NCBI GenBank assembly: GCA_003155705.1
Contig: PMEC01000219.1
Span: forward strand, 1-14,770
Source of the DNA: Bacteroidales bacterium
GTDB taxonomy: Bacteria > Bacteroidota > Bacteroidia > Bacteroidales > VadinHA17
Reading direction: 5' to 3'
DNA length: 14,770 bases
Shown one piece after another: positions 1-7,542 of the stretch. Position numbers and translations under genes: made by a program. A model generated the notes under the pieces. The model had not been told where the DNA came from, ran no database searches, and saw only the letters and a program-made list of their open reading frames with translations. Positions within the stretch are counted from its first letter, which is position 1, and each line of letters starts with the position of its first letter.

Positions 1-959
1 TCTTCTCTTCCGCTATGGATGCTGACCCCGTTGACAACAACCTCACCCGAAAAGGGTGGATTAATACCATTGAGAACACTAAGCAACGTTGATTTACCGG
101 CGCCACTGGCACCCATGATCCCTACCATCCTGCCCGATTCCTCTTCAAAGCTCATCGGGTGAATACCTATTTTGCCGCTGCGGAATCTGTACTCAAGGTT
201 ATTCACCTTATATACAACCCTGGAAGCCTGAAGCTCCTCTCGAAGGAATTGCTGTATTACATCACTGTAATATATGGGAGAAGATTTTGGGTCCCTGAGC
301 GATGAGCCGGGATTGAACGGGTATACCTTATCTTCCTGCAGGAGCTGTCCGTTCATGTAGAGTTCACCCGTTTGAGTAAATCTCACAAAATACATGCCTG
401 CAGAATGTATGAATAATACCCATATCTTCCCTTTAACAACTTCATTATAAAGATGTTTCACTTCTGAGTCTTCATGCTCCTCTTTATTATCAATAATCAG
501 GACATTAGGAGATTTTGGCACTGAAGAAAATGGATTCAATATAAAACTCTTGATCAGATTATGTTCAGCCTGGTCCACATTAAACGATTCCGATACTGAT
601 TGTATGAATTCGAGTTCCAGCTGGCTGATTTCTGCACCTTCAGATTTGCAAAATTCAAGTAACTGTACCAGAACTATAATCTTCTGATCCTGCGTGAGCT
701 GATCATTAATGTCATTGCAGATTCTCAATACTCTGACAGAAATTGCAGCTGTACGCCTGTCCTGGCTGCTCTTCTTTTGTTTTACCTGGGCTTCATTGTA
801 AAATTCATCAAAGAATCCGAGGTATTGTTTAACAAGTTCCTGGTTAAGCTGGCGATTTAGAAATGCTTCAACAACTCCTCTTCTGTCGCTATCGTTGCTT
901 TGAGGTCTTGCAATAATCGCAAAGAGTTGCATCAGGGCTTTTAAGATCTTCTCACTCAT
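1..959 (-). CDS. ABC transporter ATP-binding protein with TerB-like N-terminal domain (partial, C-terminus off window)
   Basis: The frame is open from an ATG at 957-959 to the window edge, giving the first 319 residues. Residues 1-155 are helical and resemble TerB-like domains, with a typical stretch around 95-130 (VLVQLLEF, then an acidic turn, then ISQLELEFIQ). Residues 175-240 look like a small beta-rich domain, possibly FHA-like (weak call). From about residue 250 an ABC nucleotide-binding domain begins, with Walker A GASGAGKS at 283-290 followed by TLLSVLNGI. The signature motif, Walker B and any membrane segments lie outside the window. Bacteroidota encode large ABC proteins of this general build in which an ABC-2 type membrane part follows the ATPase, so an exporter is likely. 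The substrate cannot be read from the sequence. No signal peptide is seen. The gene is on the same strand as the flavin reductase gene, 162 bases downstream of it, and no clear promoter box was found in between. Confidence 0.8.
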   Translation of the reverse strand, partial: MSEKILKALMQLFAIIARPQSNDSDRRGVVEAFLNRQLNQELVKQYLGFFDEFYNEAQVKQKKSSQDRRTAAISVRVLRICNDINDQLTQDQKIIVLVQLLEFCKSEGAEISQLELEFIQSVSESFNVDQAEHNLIKSFILNPFSSVPKSPNVLIIDNKEEHEDSEVKHLYNEVVKGKIWVLFIHSAGMYFVRFTQTGELYMNGQLLQEDKVYPFNPGSSLRDPKSSPIYYSDVIQQFLREELQASRVVYKVNNLEYRFRSGKIGIHPMSFEEESGRMVGIMGASGAGKSTLLSVLNGINPPFSGEVVVNGVSIHSGRE

Positions 960-1121
960 TGTTAACTATTTAATTAATTCGAACAGGTCTTACATTTTCA
1001 TCCTCTGTTTAAAACATCAGAGATCGTTTTTAAATCAGAGTAATGGAAGATAAATTATCTCGTAAATAAAAATATTATCGGATGAAATTAATAATTTGCT
1101 CCAAATATTCCTAATGTCATG

Positions 1122-1721
1122 TCAATCTCTTTGTGTTTTTGTTTTTCTGCTTTTCCTCTTTTTCTCAACCGAGAAACCAAATTTACCGAGATATTTTCCT
1201 GTTTCATAATACTTTCCATGTGAATAACACAGAGGTATTGCTAAATCCAATCTGAACAATCCTGTTTTATTGTCAAAGAGTTCCTTCTCCGCATGGACGG
1301 CTACTACTTCAGAAATAAACATATGATGTGTTCCCAATTCCTTAATCTCTTTCACGATGCATTCGATATTTACCGGAGACTCCATTATCAAAGGAGCCTT
1401 TACTTTTGTTGCAGGACCGGGAGTCAGCTTCATCTCTTTGAACTTATCGTGAACAGCCCCTGATTTTACACCACACCAGTCGGCAGCATAGGCAAGTGAC
1501 TTTGTTGTAAGATTAATGACGTATTCACCATTTTTTTTAATTATACCGTAGGAAAATCTGGATGGTCTGACAGAAATATAGCACATTGCGGGATCAGTAC
1601 AGATTGTACCTGTCCACGAAATCGTCAGGATATTGTATTCAGCTGGTACTGATCCGCAACTCACCATTACGGCAGGAAGAGGATAGATCATAGTTCCGGG
1701 TTTCCATAACACTTTTTCCAT
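1122..1721 (-). CDS. Flavin reductase-like FMN-binding protein (flavoredoxin family)
   Basis: A 199-residue protein of the flavin reductase-like split-barrel family, which binds FMN and either reduces flavin with NAD(P)H or passes electrons as a flavoredoxin. The family pattern is visible: an N-terminal WKPGTMIYPLPAVMVS segment, SWTGTICTDP at 35-44, SVRPSRFSYGII at 50-61, NGEYVINL at 64-71, and GTHHMFISEVVAVHAEKEL at 130-148, the last beta-hairpin region. The end LGKFGFSVEKK (178-188) is typical of this group, followed by a lysine/arginine-rich tail. Length is normal. Cytoplasmic; no signal peptide. The start at 1721 leaves a short leader below a TATATTTG promoter box. It is divergent from clpB. 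The electron partner is unknown, and nothing nearby points to a monooxygenase. Confidence 0.85.
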   Translation of the reverse strand: MEKVLWKPGTMIYPLPAVMVSCGSVPAEYNILTISWTGTICTDPAMCYISVRPSRFSYGIIKKNGEYVINLTTKSLAYAADWCGVKSGAVHDKFKEMKLTPGPATKVKAPLIMESPVNIECIVKEIKELGTHHMFISEVVAVHAEKELFDNKTGLFRLDLAIPLCYSHGKYYETGKYLGKFGFSVEKKRKSRKTKTQRD

Positions 1722-1740
1722 ATCGCAGGTTAATATGGGT

Positions 1741-1748
1741 CAAATATA
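1741..1748 (-). promoter_or_regulatory. Candidate -7 promoter box TATATTTG for the flavin reductase gene
   Basis: On the minus strand this reads TATATTTG, a perfect match to the Bacteroidota -7 consensus TAnnTTTG. It lies 20 bases upstream of the ATG at 1721, giving a leader of roughly a dozen bases. No good -33 TTTG is seen at the expected spacing, so the call rests on the -7 box and its position. Confidence 0.45.
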
Positions 1749-1800
1749 ATAGTTAATCCTTAAAAGGTAAAAATATGTCAGTTTGACACAATAATTACTT

Positions 1801-1822
1801 AATTTTATGACATATTAAAATT
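1801..1822. repeat. AT-rich inverted repeat upstream of clpB
   Basis: AATTTTA (1801-1807) and TAAAATT (1816-1822) form a perfect 7-base dyad around an 8-base spacer, 60 bases upstream of the clpB ATG in the region shared with the divergent flavin reductase gene. It could be an operator or a chance dyad in AT-rich DNA. It does not resemble the CIRCE heat-shock element (TTAGCACTC-N9-GAGTGCTAA). No perfect TAnnTTTG box was found for clpB in 1722-1881. Confidence 0.25.
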
Positions 1823-1881
1823 GAAAATCAGTATGTTACATATGGCATGCTATTTGAATTACCAGTAATAAAATACATAAA

Positions 1882-4479
1882 ATGAATCTTAATAACTTTA
1901 CAATTAAGGCCCAGGAGTCTGTCGAAAAGGCATTTACGATAGCCGGGTCCCATGGACAACAATCCATAGAATGTGCACATCTTCTTCGTGGTGTCATGGA
2001 GGAGGCTGAAAGTATTGTCCAGATGCTATTTGGGAAAATGGGTGTAGATGTTGACAGCTTTTACAAAGTCATAGATAGGATAATAAATTCTTTCCCAAAA
2101 GTTTCAGGAGCAGAATCATATCTTTCTTCCAGCGCTGCTGAGGCACTCAGAAAAGCAAGTGATCAGGCCAATAAACTTAAGGACAAGTATGTTTCTGTGG
2201 AACATATTCTTTTGGGTATCCTCGAGACTGATGACCAAGTTTCGACTCTTATGAAAGACAGAGGAGTAACTAAAAGGGATATGTTAGCAGCCATAAGTGA
2301 TCTGAGAAAAGGTGCGAAAGTGGATTCACAAACATCTGATGACACTTATGATGCTTTGGGCAGATACGCAATTAATCTGAATGAAAGAGCACTTTCCGGT
2401 AAACTTGATCCGGTAATCGGAAGGGATGATGAGATCAGGCGCATACTTCAGATACTGACAAGAAGGACCAAAAACAATCCTCTCCTTATCGGAGAACCGG
2501 GAGTTGGTAAAACGGCAATTGCTGAAGGACTTGCTCACCGTATTGTAAGAGGTGATGTTCCTGAAGATCTAAAATCAAAGGTAATTTACTCGCTTGACAT
2601 GGGGGCTCTTATTGCCGGTGCAAAATATAAAGGTGAATTTGAGGAGAGATTGAAATCTGTAATAAAGGAAGTGATATCGTCTAATGGTGAGGTGGTATTA
2701 TTTATAGATGAGATACATACTCTGGTGGGAGCAGGAAAATCTGAAGGAGCAATGGATGCTGCAAATATACTTAAGCCAGCCCTGGCAAGAGGCGAACTTC
2801 GTGCAATTGGGGCGACTACACTTAATGAATATCAGAAGTATTTTGAAAAGGATAAAGCTCTTGAACGACGCTTTCAGGTGGTAATGGTGGATGAACCTGA
2901 CAGAGCTGATTCTATTAGTATCCTTAGAGGACTGAGAGAAAGATATGAGGCTCATCATAAGGTCATTATAAGAGATGAAGCAATAATCACAGCTGTTGAT
3001 CTTTCTTACAGATATATTACCGACAGATTCCTTCCCGATAAGGCCATTGATCTTATGGATGAGGCCGCATCCAGGCTCAGGCTTGAGATGAATTCTGTTC
3101 CGGAAGAACTTGATGAATTGGAAAGGACTATTGCGCGTTTCGAAATTGAAAAGGAAGCTCTTCGCAGGGATGGAGATAAGGAGAAAGAAAATACGCTTTC
3201 ACTGGAGTTGTCTTCACTTACGGATAAACGAAATGAACTTAAGGCAGCATGGATGACAGAGAAAAAGATGATTGAAAAACTGCATGAGAAAAAGGAATTG
3301 GTGGAATCTCTCAGACTGGAAGCAGAAAAGGCAGAAAGGAGCGGTGATTACGGACGCGTTGCTGAGCTGAGGTACGGAAAAATAACTGAACTTGAAAAAG
3401 AGATTGCAATAGATAAGTCCGAAATTGAGATGAAAAGGATTAAAGGATCTCTGGTCAGAGAAGAGGTCAGGTCTGAAGATATTGCAGAGGTAGTTTCAAA
3501 ATGGACCGGAATACCTGTTAGCAGGATGCTGGAAAGCGAAAAGGAAAAATTATTGAAACTCGAAAATGAACTTCACAAAAGAGTTGTAGGACAGGATGAA
3601 GCCATCACTGCAGTTTCTGATGCAGTACGTCGATCAAGAGCCGGATTGCAGGATGATAAAAGACCTGTAGGTTCATTCATCTTCCTTGGAACCACTGGAG
3701 TAGGAAAAACCGAACTGGCCAGAGCTCTGGCTGAATTCCTGTTCAATAATGAGAATCTTATGACAAGAATTGATATGTCAGAATACCAGGAACGCCATTC
3801 TGTTTCAAGACTTATTGGCGCCCCTCCGGGTTACGTAGGTTATGATGAAGGCGGGCAGTTGACAGAAGCTGTAAGACATAAACCATACTCGGTGATTCTG
3901 CTTGATGAAATAGAAAAAGCTCACCCCGATGTCTTTAATCTCCTTCTGCAGGTCCTTGACGAGGGGCGGCTGACAGATAACAAAGGAAGGACTGTGAATT
4001 TCAGAAACGTAATTATTATTATGACTTCAAATCTGGGTTCCGACCTTATTAGAGAAAGAATGGAAAAATGGCATAATGTTATGCCGAAACAGGAAGAGGA
4101 GTCTCTTAGAACAGATGTTTTTAATCTACTTCGCAAAACAATGCGACCTGAATTCCTCAACAGGATAGATGAGATAGTTTTGTTCAAACCATTGACAGAA
4201 AGTCAGATAAAGGAAATAGTTGTAATACAGCTTGAATCGCTTCAGAAACTTCTTGGATTGCAAAACATACATATAGATGTACAGCAGAAAGCTATAGATT
4301 GGCTTAGTGAGCATGGCTATGATCCTCAGCTTGGGGCAAGACCAGTAAAACGGCTTATTCAAAGGGAAATCGTAAATGAACTCTCAAAGGAGATTATTTC
4401 AGGGAGGATTGCAAAGGATAGCAGTATTATGATTGATGTTGATAAGAAAGGTATCAGGTTCAGAAATAATGAACAGTAA
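1882..4479 (+). CDS. clpB: Chaperone ClpB (Hsp100 AAA+ disaggregase)
   Basis: An 865-residue ATP-dependent disaggregase that works with DnaK to pull proteins out of aggregates in the cytoplasm. Domain order is complete. The Clp N-domain covers about 1-145, with two similar halves. AAA-1 has Walker A GEPGVGKT (204-211), pore-loop AKYKGEFEERLK (247-258), Walker B VLFIDEIH (272-279) and arginine finger ERR (328-330). The coiled-coil M domain spans about 400-525 and separates ClpB from ClpA/ClpC. AAA-2 has Walker A GTTGVGKT (603-610), pore loop GYVGYDEGG (650-658), Walker B ILLDEIEKA (672-680), NRIDE (760-764) and sensor-2 GARP (818-821). There is no ClpP-binding loop of the ClpA type, as expected. 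The start MNLNNFTIKAQE matches the family start. Length is usual. The gene ends 7 bases before the convergent STAS gene. Heat induction is likely from the family, but no regulatory element is identified. Confidence 0.98.
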   Translation: MNLNNFTIKAQESVEKAFTIAGSHGQQSIECAHLLRGVMEEAESIVQMLFGKMGVDVDSFYKVIDRIINSFPKVSGAESYLSSSAAEALRKASDQANKLKDKYVSVEHILLGILETDDQVSTLMKDRGVTKRDMLAAISDLRKGAKVDSQTSDDTYDALGRYAINLNERALSGKLDPVIGRDDEIRRILQILTRRTKNNPLLIGEPGVGKTAIAEGLAHRIVRGDVPEDLKSKVIYSLDMGALIAGAKYKGEFEERLKSVIKEVISSNGEVVLFIDEIHTLVGAGKSEGAMDAANILKPALARGELRAIGATTLNEYQKYFEKDKALERRFQVVMVDEPDRADSISILRGLRERYEAHHKVIIRDEAIITAVDLSYRYITDRFLPDKAIDLMDEAASRLRLEMNSVPEELDELERTIARFEIEKEALRRDGDKEKENTLSLELSSLTDKRNELKAAWMTEKKMIEKLHEKKELVESLRLEAEKAERSGDYGRVAELRYGKITELEKEIAIDKSEIEMKRIKGSLVREEVRSEDIAEVVSKWTGIPVSRMLESEKEKLLKLENELHKRVVGQDEAITAVSDAVRRSRAGLQDDKRPVGSFIFLGTTGVGKTELARALAEFLFNNENLMTRIDMSEYQERHSVSRLIGAPPGYVGYDEGGQLTEAVRHKPYSVILLDEIEKAHPDVFNLLLQVLDEGRLTDNKGRTVNFRNVIIIMTSNLGSDLIRERMEKWHNVMPKQEEESLRTDVFNLLRKTMRPEFLNRIDEIVLFKPLTESQIKEIVVIQLESLQKLLGLQNIHIDVQQKAIDWLSEHGYDPQLGARPVKRLIQREIVNELSKEIISGRIAKDSSIMIDVDKKGIRFRNNEQ

Positions 4480-4486
4480 TAGAACT

Positions 4487-4822
4487 TTATCTGAACGATC
4501 TTAAACAGGTGTCGGTATCGCTGTACAATTCAAAAATTGTATTAAGCTTGAGTGTCTCGAAAAGAGCTTTTACAGATGGCTCAGCATTGGCAAATTTTAA
4601 TATGCCATAATTATTTCTCGCGGCTTTAAATGAAGAAAGAAAGCATCCGAACCCTGAACTGTCAATATATTCGACTCCTTTAAGATCTATTATCAGCTTT
4701 GCATTGGCATTTTCAAACACTTTTACGATCTGGTTCCTGATGTCGTCTGCAATAAGTGCATTTATCTTATTTACTGTGAATGTTGCCACTTCAACATTGT
4801 CTCTTTTCTCAAAATTGACCAT
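4487..4822 (-). CDS. STAS-domain protein, anti-sigma factor antagonist type
   Basis: A 111-residue single STAS domain of the SpoIIAA/RsbV anti-anti-sigma type. The diagnostic loop is LIIDLKGVEYIDSSGFG (43-59), where DSSG (54-57) holds the serine that family kinases phosphorylate, probably S55 by analogy with S56 of RsbV. Such proteins bind a HATPase-type anti-sigma kinase when unphosphorylated and release the sigma factor or another target. No RsbW-like kinase, PP2C phosphatase or sigma factor lies in the window, so the partner is elsewhere. It is the second gene after the Hpt gene, with a 13-base gap, and very probably shares its transcript. Its stop lies 7 bases from the convergent clpB stop. 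No signal peptide or membrane segment. It might instead tune a histidine-kinase network, given its neighbour. Confidence 0.88.
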   Translation of the reverse strand: MVNFEKRDNVEVATFTVNKINALIADDIRNQIVKVFENANAKLIIDLKGVEYIDSSGFGCFLSSFKAARNNYGILKFANAEPSVKALFETLKLNTIFELYSDTDTCLRSFR

Positions 4823-4835
4823 TTAACCGAAAGTA

Positions 4836-5186
4836 TTACAGATTATTTATATAGTTTTCAAGCTCCACTACTGCCAGCATCGCCTCCCTTTCATATCTTT
4901 CAATATACGATTTGTAGCTCTCCTTATTTTTTCCATCTTTCCCTTCAAGTTCAAATGTTTTAAGCATATCTGCCAGGTCTTTCATTCCCATAATCGCAAC
5001 AGACGATTTTGCCTTATGAGCCAGCATACCAAGCGAATGAAAATCATCACTCTCATGAAGAGTTCTCATTTCACTTGCTATTTCAAAAACCTGGCTACGG
5101 AAAATAGCCGCAAATTCAGCAAGAATCTCCTTATCTCCACCTGATACTGTATCAAGGTATTCAGTATTAATGAATTTAAAGTTCAT
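4836..5186 (-). CDS. Hpt (histidine phosphotransfer) domain protein
   Basis: A 116-residue, all-helical, stand-alone Hpt protein. The phosphohistidine motif is LAHKAKSSVAIMGM (55-68) with H57 as the expected phosphate acceptor, followed by the usual helix LADMLKTFEL. A preceding amphipathic helix carries EILAEFAAIFRSQ (20-32). Such proteins pass phosphate between the receiver domain of a hybrid histidine kinase and a separate response regulator in the cytoplasm. No histidine kinase or receiver domain is in the window, so it is an orphan relay. It is the first gene of a two-gene unit with the STAS protein and is divergent from the OmpA-family gene. A TATTTTTG promoter box lies about 50 bases upstream of its ATG. 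Confidence 0.88.
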   Translation of the reverse strand: MNFKFINTEYLDTVSGGDKEILAEFAAIFRSQVFEIASEMRTLHESDDFHSLGMLAHKAKSSVAIMGMKDLADMLKTFELEGKDGKNKESYKSYIERYEREAMLAVVELENYINNL

Positions 5187-5236
5187 AATAATCAGGTTTG
5201 TTATGGTTTGTATTAACCGGTGTAAAGAATTCAGAA

Positions 5237-5244
5237 CAAAAATA
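5237..5244 (-). promoter_or_regulatory. Candidate -7 promoter box TATTTTTG for the Hpt-STAS unit
   Basis: The minus strand reads TATTTTTG, a perfect TAnnTTTG match, 50 bases upstream of the Hpt start. The predicted leader is about 40-45 bases. No convincing -33 TTTG is seen. In the same divergent region (5187-5353) there is a 10-base palindrome TATTCGAATA at 5272-5281. No perfect box is seen for the plus-strand OmpA gene. Confidence 0.4.
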
Positions 5245-5353
5245 ATATTTTTTTGGCACCGTTCGTTTATATATTCGAATAAGTCTGATAATTACTGTCT
5301 TTTTTGAAAACGTCAAATAATTGTTAATTTTATAGTGATAAAAACCAGGGGTT

Positions 5354-7444
5354 ATGAAGTATAAGCATTTATTCTATATTTTTCTTTTGCTGGTTACTGC
5401 TTCAGCAAATGCACAGATGGATATCTCTGTCCGAAGGAAAGAACTAAAGACAGATAAGCCTGGCTTGAATGAGGCCTGGAAGCATGTGAAGCGCGGCGAT
5501 TCTTTTTATTCAAAGGGAGGTATCTGGTTTTCCAATGCACTAAGTGAGTATCAACAGGCATACGTTTATAACTCCGTAAATGCCGCCTTAAATTATAAGA
5601 TTGGGGTAGCATGCCTTTTTTCTGACAAAAAAGATGAAGCTTCTGCATTTTTATTAAAAGCATATGAATTGAAGAAAGATGTTGCTGATGATATCTTACT
5701 TATGGCTGGAAGGGCCTCAATGTACTGTGGAAAATTCACCGATGCAATTGAAAAATTTAATAGTTTTCTCTCATCGCCGGGAAAAAAATCAAAAGAAAAC
5801 ACAATTCTTGCGAAGAGATGCATAGAAGAATGTAATGCGGCACCGATTGTGACAAAAGATACATTAAGAGTAGAAATAAACAATATCGGCGGTAATATTA
5901 ATTCCACGGCTGATGATTATTCTATTGTTTTATCCTCAGACAGACATAAGATGTTGTTTGCCTCCAGAAGAGCACTGACAGCCAACGCCGACAATTACTA
6001 TCCCGATACAAAGCTTGACGAAAATATCTTTTCAGCTGATTATGTTAACGGAGCTTGGGGTGTAGCAATGCTGTTTGATAAAAATCTTGTGACGAAATTC
6101 TGTGAAACGCCACTTTTTCTTAATGATGCCGGAAATCAGTTATATATTTATGTAGGTTATGAAGGAGATGGTGATATTAAGGTTTCGGAATTAAAAAGGG
6201 GGAAATGGAAGACACCACAACCCGTGAAACCCAATATAAACACTAAATATCCCGAAACCTCATTTACTATTTCCCGGAAAGGTGATGAAATTGCTTTTGT
6301 AAGCGATCGGGGTAAAAAAGGGGTGGGAGGCAAGGACATATATCTTATTAAAAAGATTAATAATCGGAAATGGTCCAAACCTGTTAATATGGGCCCGGCT
6401 ATTAATACACCTTACGACGAAGAATCAGTAAGGTTTTCTGCAGGAGGAGACACTCTGTGGTTTAGTTCGAAAGGGCATAATTCAATTGGTGGATTTGATA
6501 TCTTTTACAGCACCAGGAGCGCTACAAGTACCTGGAATGAAGCAGTTAATGCCGGGTATCCGATAAATACACCATGGGATGAGTTGTTCTATAATCCATC
6601 GCCTGTTAATGACAGCACCTTCTTTTTTGTCTCAAATCGCAGTGGCGGATATGGTGGACTCGACATCTATAAGGGGCGCTATCTGCCTCCTCCCAAACCG
6701 GCTGTGATTCCAGAACCGGCAAAGGTTATTCCGGTAAAACGCGATACAATTGTTATCAGAGATACAGTTGTGGTTATCAAAGAGGTACAAAAACCTGTTC
6801 AGCCTGAGGCTCCCAAAGAACTTGTTCTTTATTTAATTGGCAGAGTGACAGATTCAGAAACGAAAGAACCTGTATTAGCAAGATTGGAAATATTTGATCT
6901 ATCAACAGATCAGATTGTTACAACAACAGCCAGCTCGGATGTCGACGGATCATACAGAGTGAAACTTCCGGCTAAAAAATCTTATATGGTTAATCTTCGG
7001 GCTACCGGGTTCCTTTCTGATATGAGACGGGTTACGATTCCAAATACTTATACAGAGGAGTTTTACACTCTTGATGTTCCTCTGGTAAAATTTAAAGTAG
7101 GGAAAAAAGTTGTACTGAATAATATTTTATTTGAGCTGGGTAAGGCTGTCCTTACAGCGAGTTCATATGTTGAACTAGATAAACTTGTTAATGCATTGCT
7201 GGATAGCCCACAAATGAGAATTGAAATATCAGGACATACAGATAATACCGGTAACCCGGTGGTCAACGCTAAACTTTCAACCGACAGAGCAAAAGCAGTA
7301 GTAGATTATCTGATCAGGAAAGGCATTGACACCGGAAGACTAACGTACCACGGTTTTGGCTCTGATCAACCAATTGCAGACAATGCAACGGCAGCCGGCA
7401 GAGCAAAGAACAGAAGAGTTGAATTTAAGATTTTAGGACTCTGA
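5354..7444 (+). CDS. OmpA-family outer-membrane protein with TPR, beta-propeller (PD40) and CRD domains, PorE-like architecture
   Basis: A 696-residue envelope protein. Residues 1-20 are a signal peptide (FYIFLLLVTASANA, cleavage before QMD) with no lipobox cysteine. Residues about 40-160 are helical and TPR-like. Residues 180-440 carry PD40/WD40-like propeller blades with recurring patterns such as FVSDRGKKGVGGKDIY (315-330), WFSSKGHNSIGGFDIF (369-384) and FVSNRSGGYGGLDIY (425-439). A proline-rich linker follows (445-487), then a carboxypeptidase regulatory-like domain (about 492-575, GRVTDSETKEPV). The OmpA C-terminal peptidoglycan-binding domain spans about 588-696, with HTDNTG (628-633), LSTDRA (641-646, D630 and R645 being the expected diaminopimelate contacts) and NRRVEF. 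This order matches the type IX secretion component PorE, but Bacteroidota carry several paralogues of this build, so the T9SS role is inferred. Divergent from the Hpt gene. Confidence 0.85.
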   Translation: MKYKHLFYIFLLLVTASANAQMDISVRRKELKTDKPGLNEAWKHVKRGDSFYSKGGIWFSNALSEYQQAYVYNSVNAALNYKIGVACLFSDKKDEASAFLLKAYELKKDVADDILLMAGRASMYCGKFTDAIEKFNSFLSSPGKKSKENTILAKRCIEECNAAPIVTKDTLRVEINNIGGNINSTADDYSIVLSSDRHKMLFASRRALTANADNYYPDTKLDENIFSADYVNGAWGVAMLFDKNLVTKFCETPLFLNDAGNQLYIYVGYEGDGDIKVSELKRGKWKTPQPVKPNINTKYPETSFTISRKGDEIAFVSDRGKKGVGGKDIYLIKKINNRKWSKPVNMGPAINTPYDEESVRFSAGGDTLWFSSKGHNSIGGFDIFYSTRSATSTWNEAVNAGYPINTPWDELFYNPSPVNDSTFFFVSNRSGGYGGLDIYKGRYLPPPKPAVIPEPAKVIPVKRDTIVIRDTVVVIKEVQKPVQPEAPKELVLYLIGRVTDSETKEPVLARLEIFDLSTDQIVTTTASSDVDGSYRVKLPAKKSYMVNLRATGFLSDMRRVTIPNTYTEEFYTLDVPLVKFKVGKKVVLNNILFELGKAVLTASSYVELDKLVNALLDSPQMRIEISGHTDNTGNPVVNAKLSTDRAKAVVDYLIRKGIDTGRLTYHGFGSDQPIADNATAAGRAKNRRVEFKILGL

Positions 7445-7455
7445 AAGCCTGTTAT

Positions 7456-7477
7456 AAATCATATTTATTTATGATTT
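7456..7477 (+). terminator. Possible weak hairpin terminator after the OmpA-family gene
   Basis: AAATCATA (7456-7463) and TATGATTT (7470-7477) form a perfect 8-base stem with a 6-base loop, 12 bases after the stop codon. The stem is AT-rich and only a short T-run follows, so termination would be weak. It could also simply be a dyad ahead of the gcvT promoter. Confidence 0.3.
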
Positions 7478-7506
7478 TGATTGAAAAATAGTCTTTTCAA
7501 AATTTC

Positions 7507-7514
7507 TATTTTTG
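7507..7514 (+). promoter_or_regulatory. Candidate -7 promoter box TATTTTTG for gcvT
   Basis: A perfect TAnnTTTG match that begins 36 bases upstream of the gcvT ATG, predicting a leader of about 20 bases. TTG at 7481-7483 (spacer 23) is a possible but loosely spaced -33 element. Because comB follows gcvT by 48 bases, this promoter may also drive comB. Confidence 0.45.
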
Positions 7515-7542
7515 CTCCTGTTAAAATACTTAATTAAGTCTT

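Noticed and set aside
1003..1022. CTCTG and CAGAG 10 bases apart between the flavin reductase and ABC genes, as a terminator
   Set aside because: A 5-base stem with a 10-base AT-rich loop and no T-run is too weak to call. The rest of 960-1121 holds nothing else that I can support.
3658..3720. ClpB second Walker A reads GTTGVGKT instead of the more familiar GPTGVGKT
   Set aside because: All catalytic positions (G, K, T) are kept and, from memory, this threonine is ordinary in Bacteroidota ClpB, so it is not a functional oddity.
5272..5281. 10-base palindrome TATTCGAATA in the Hpt/OmpA divergent region as an operator
   Set aside because: Single short AT-rich palindrome without a second copy; recorded with the promoter entry but not supported as a regulator site.
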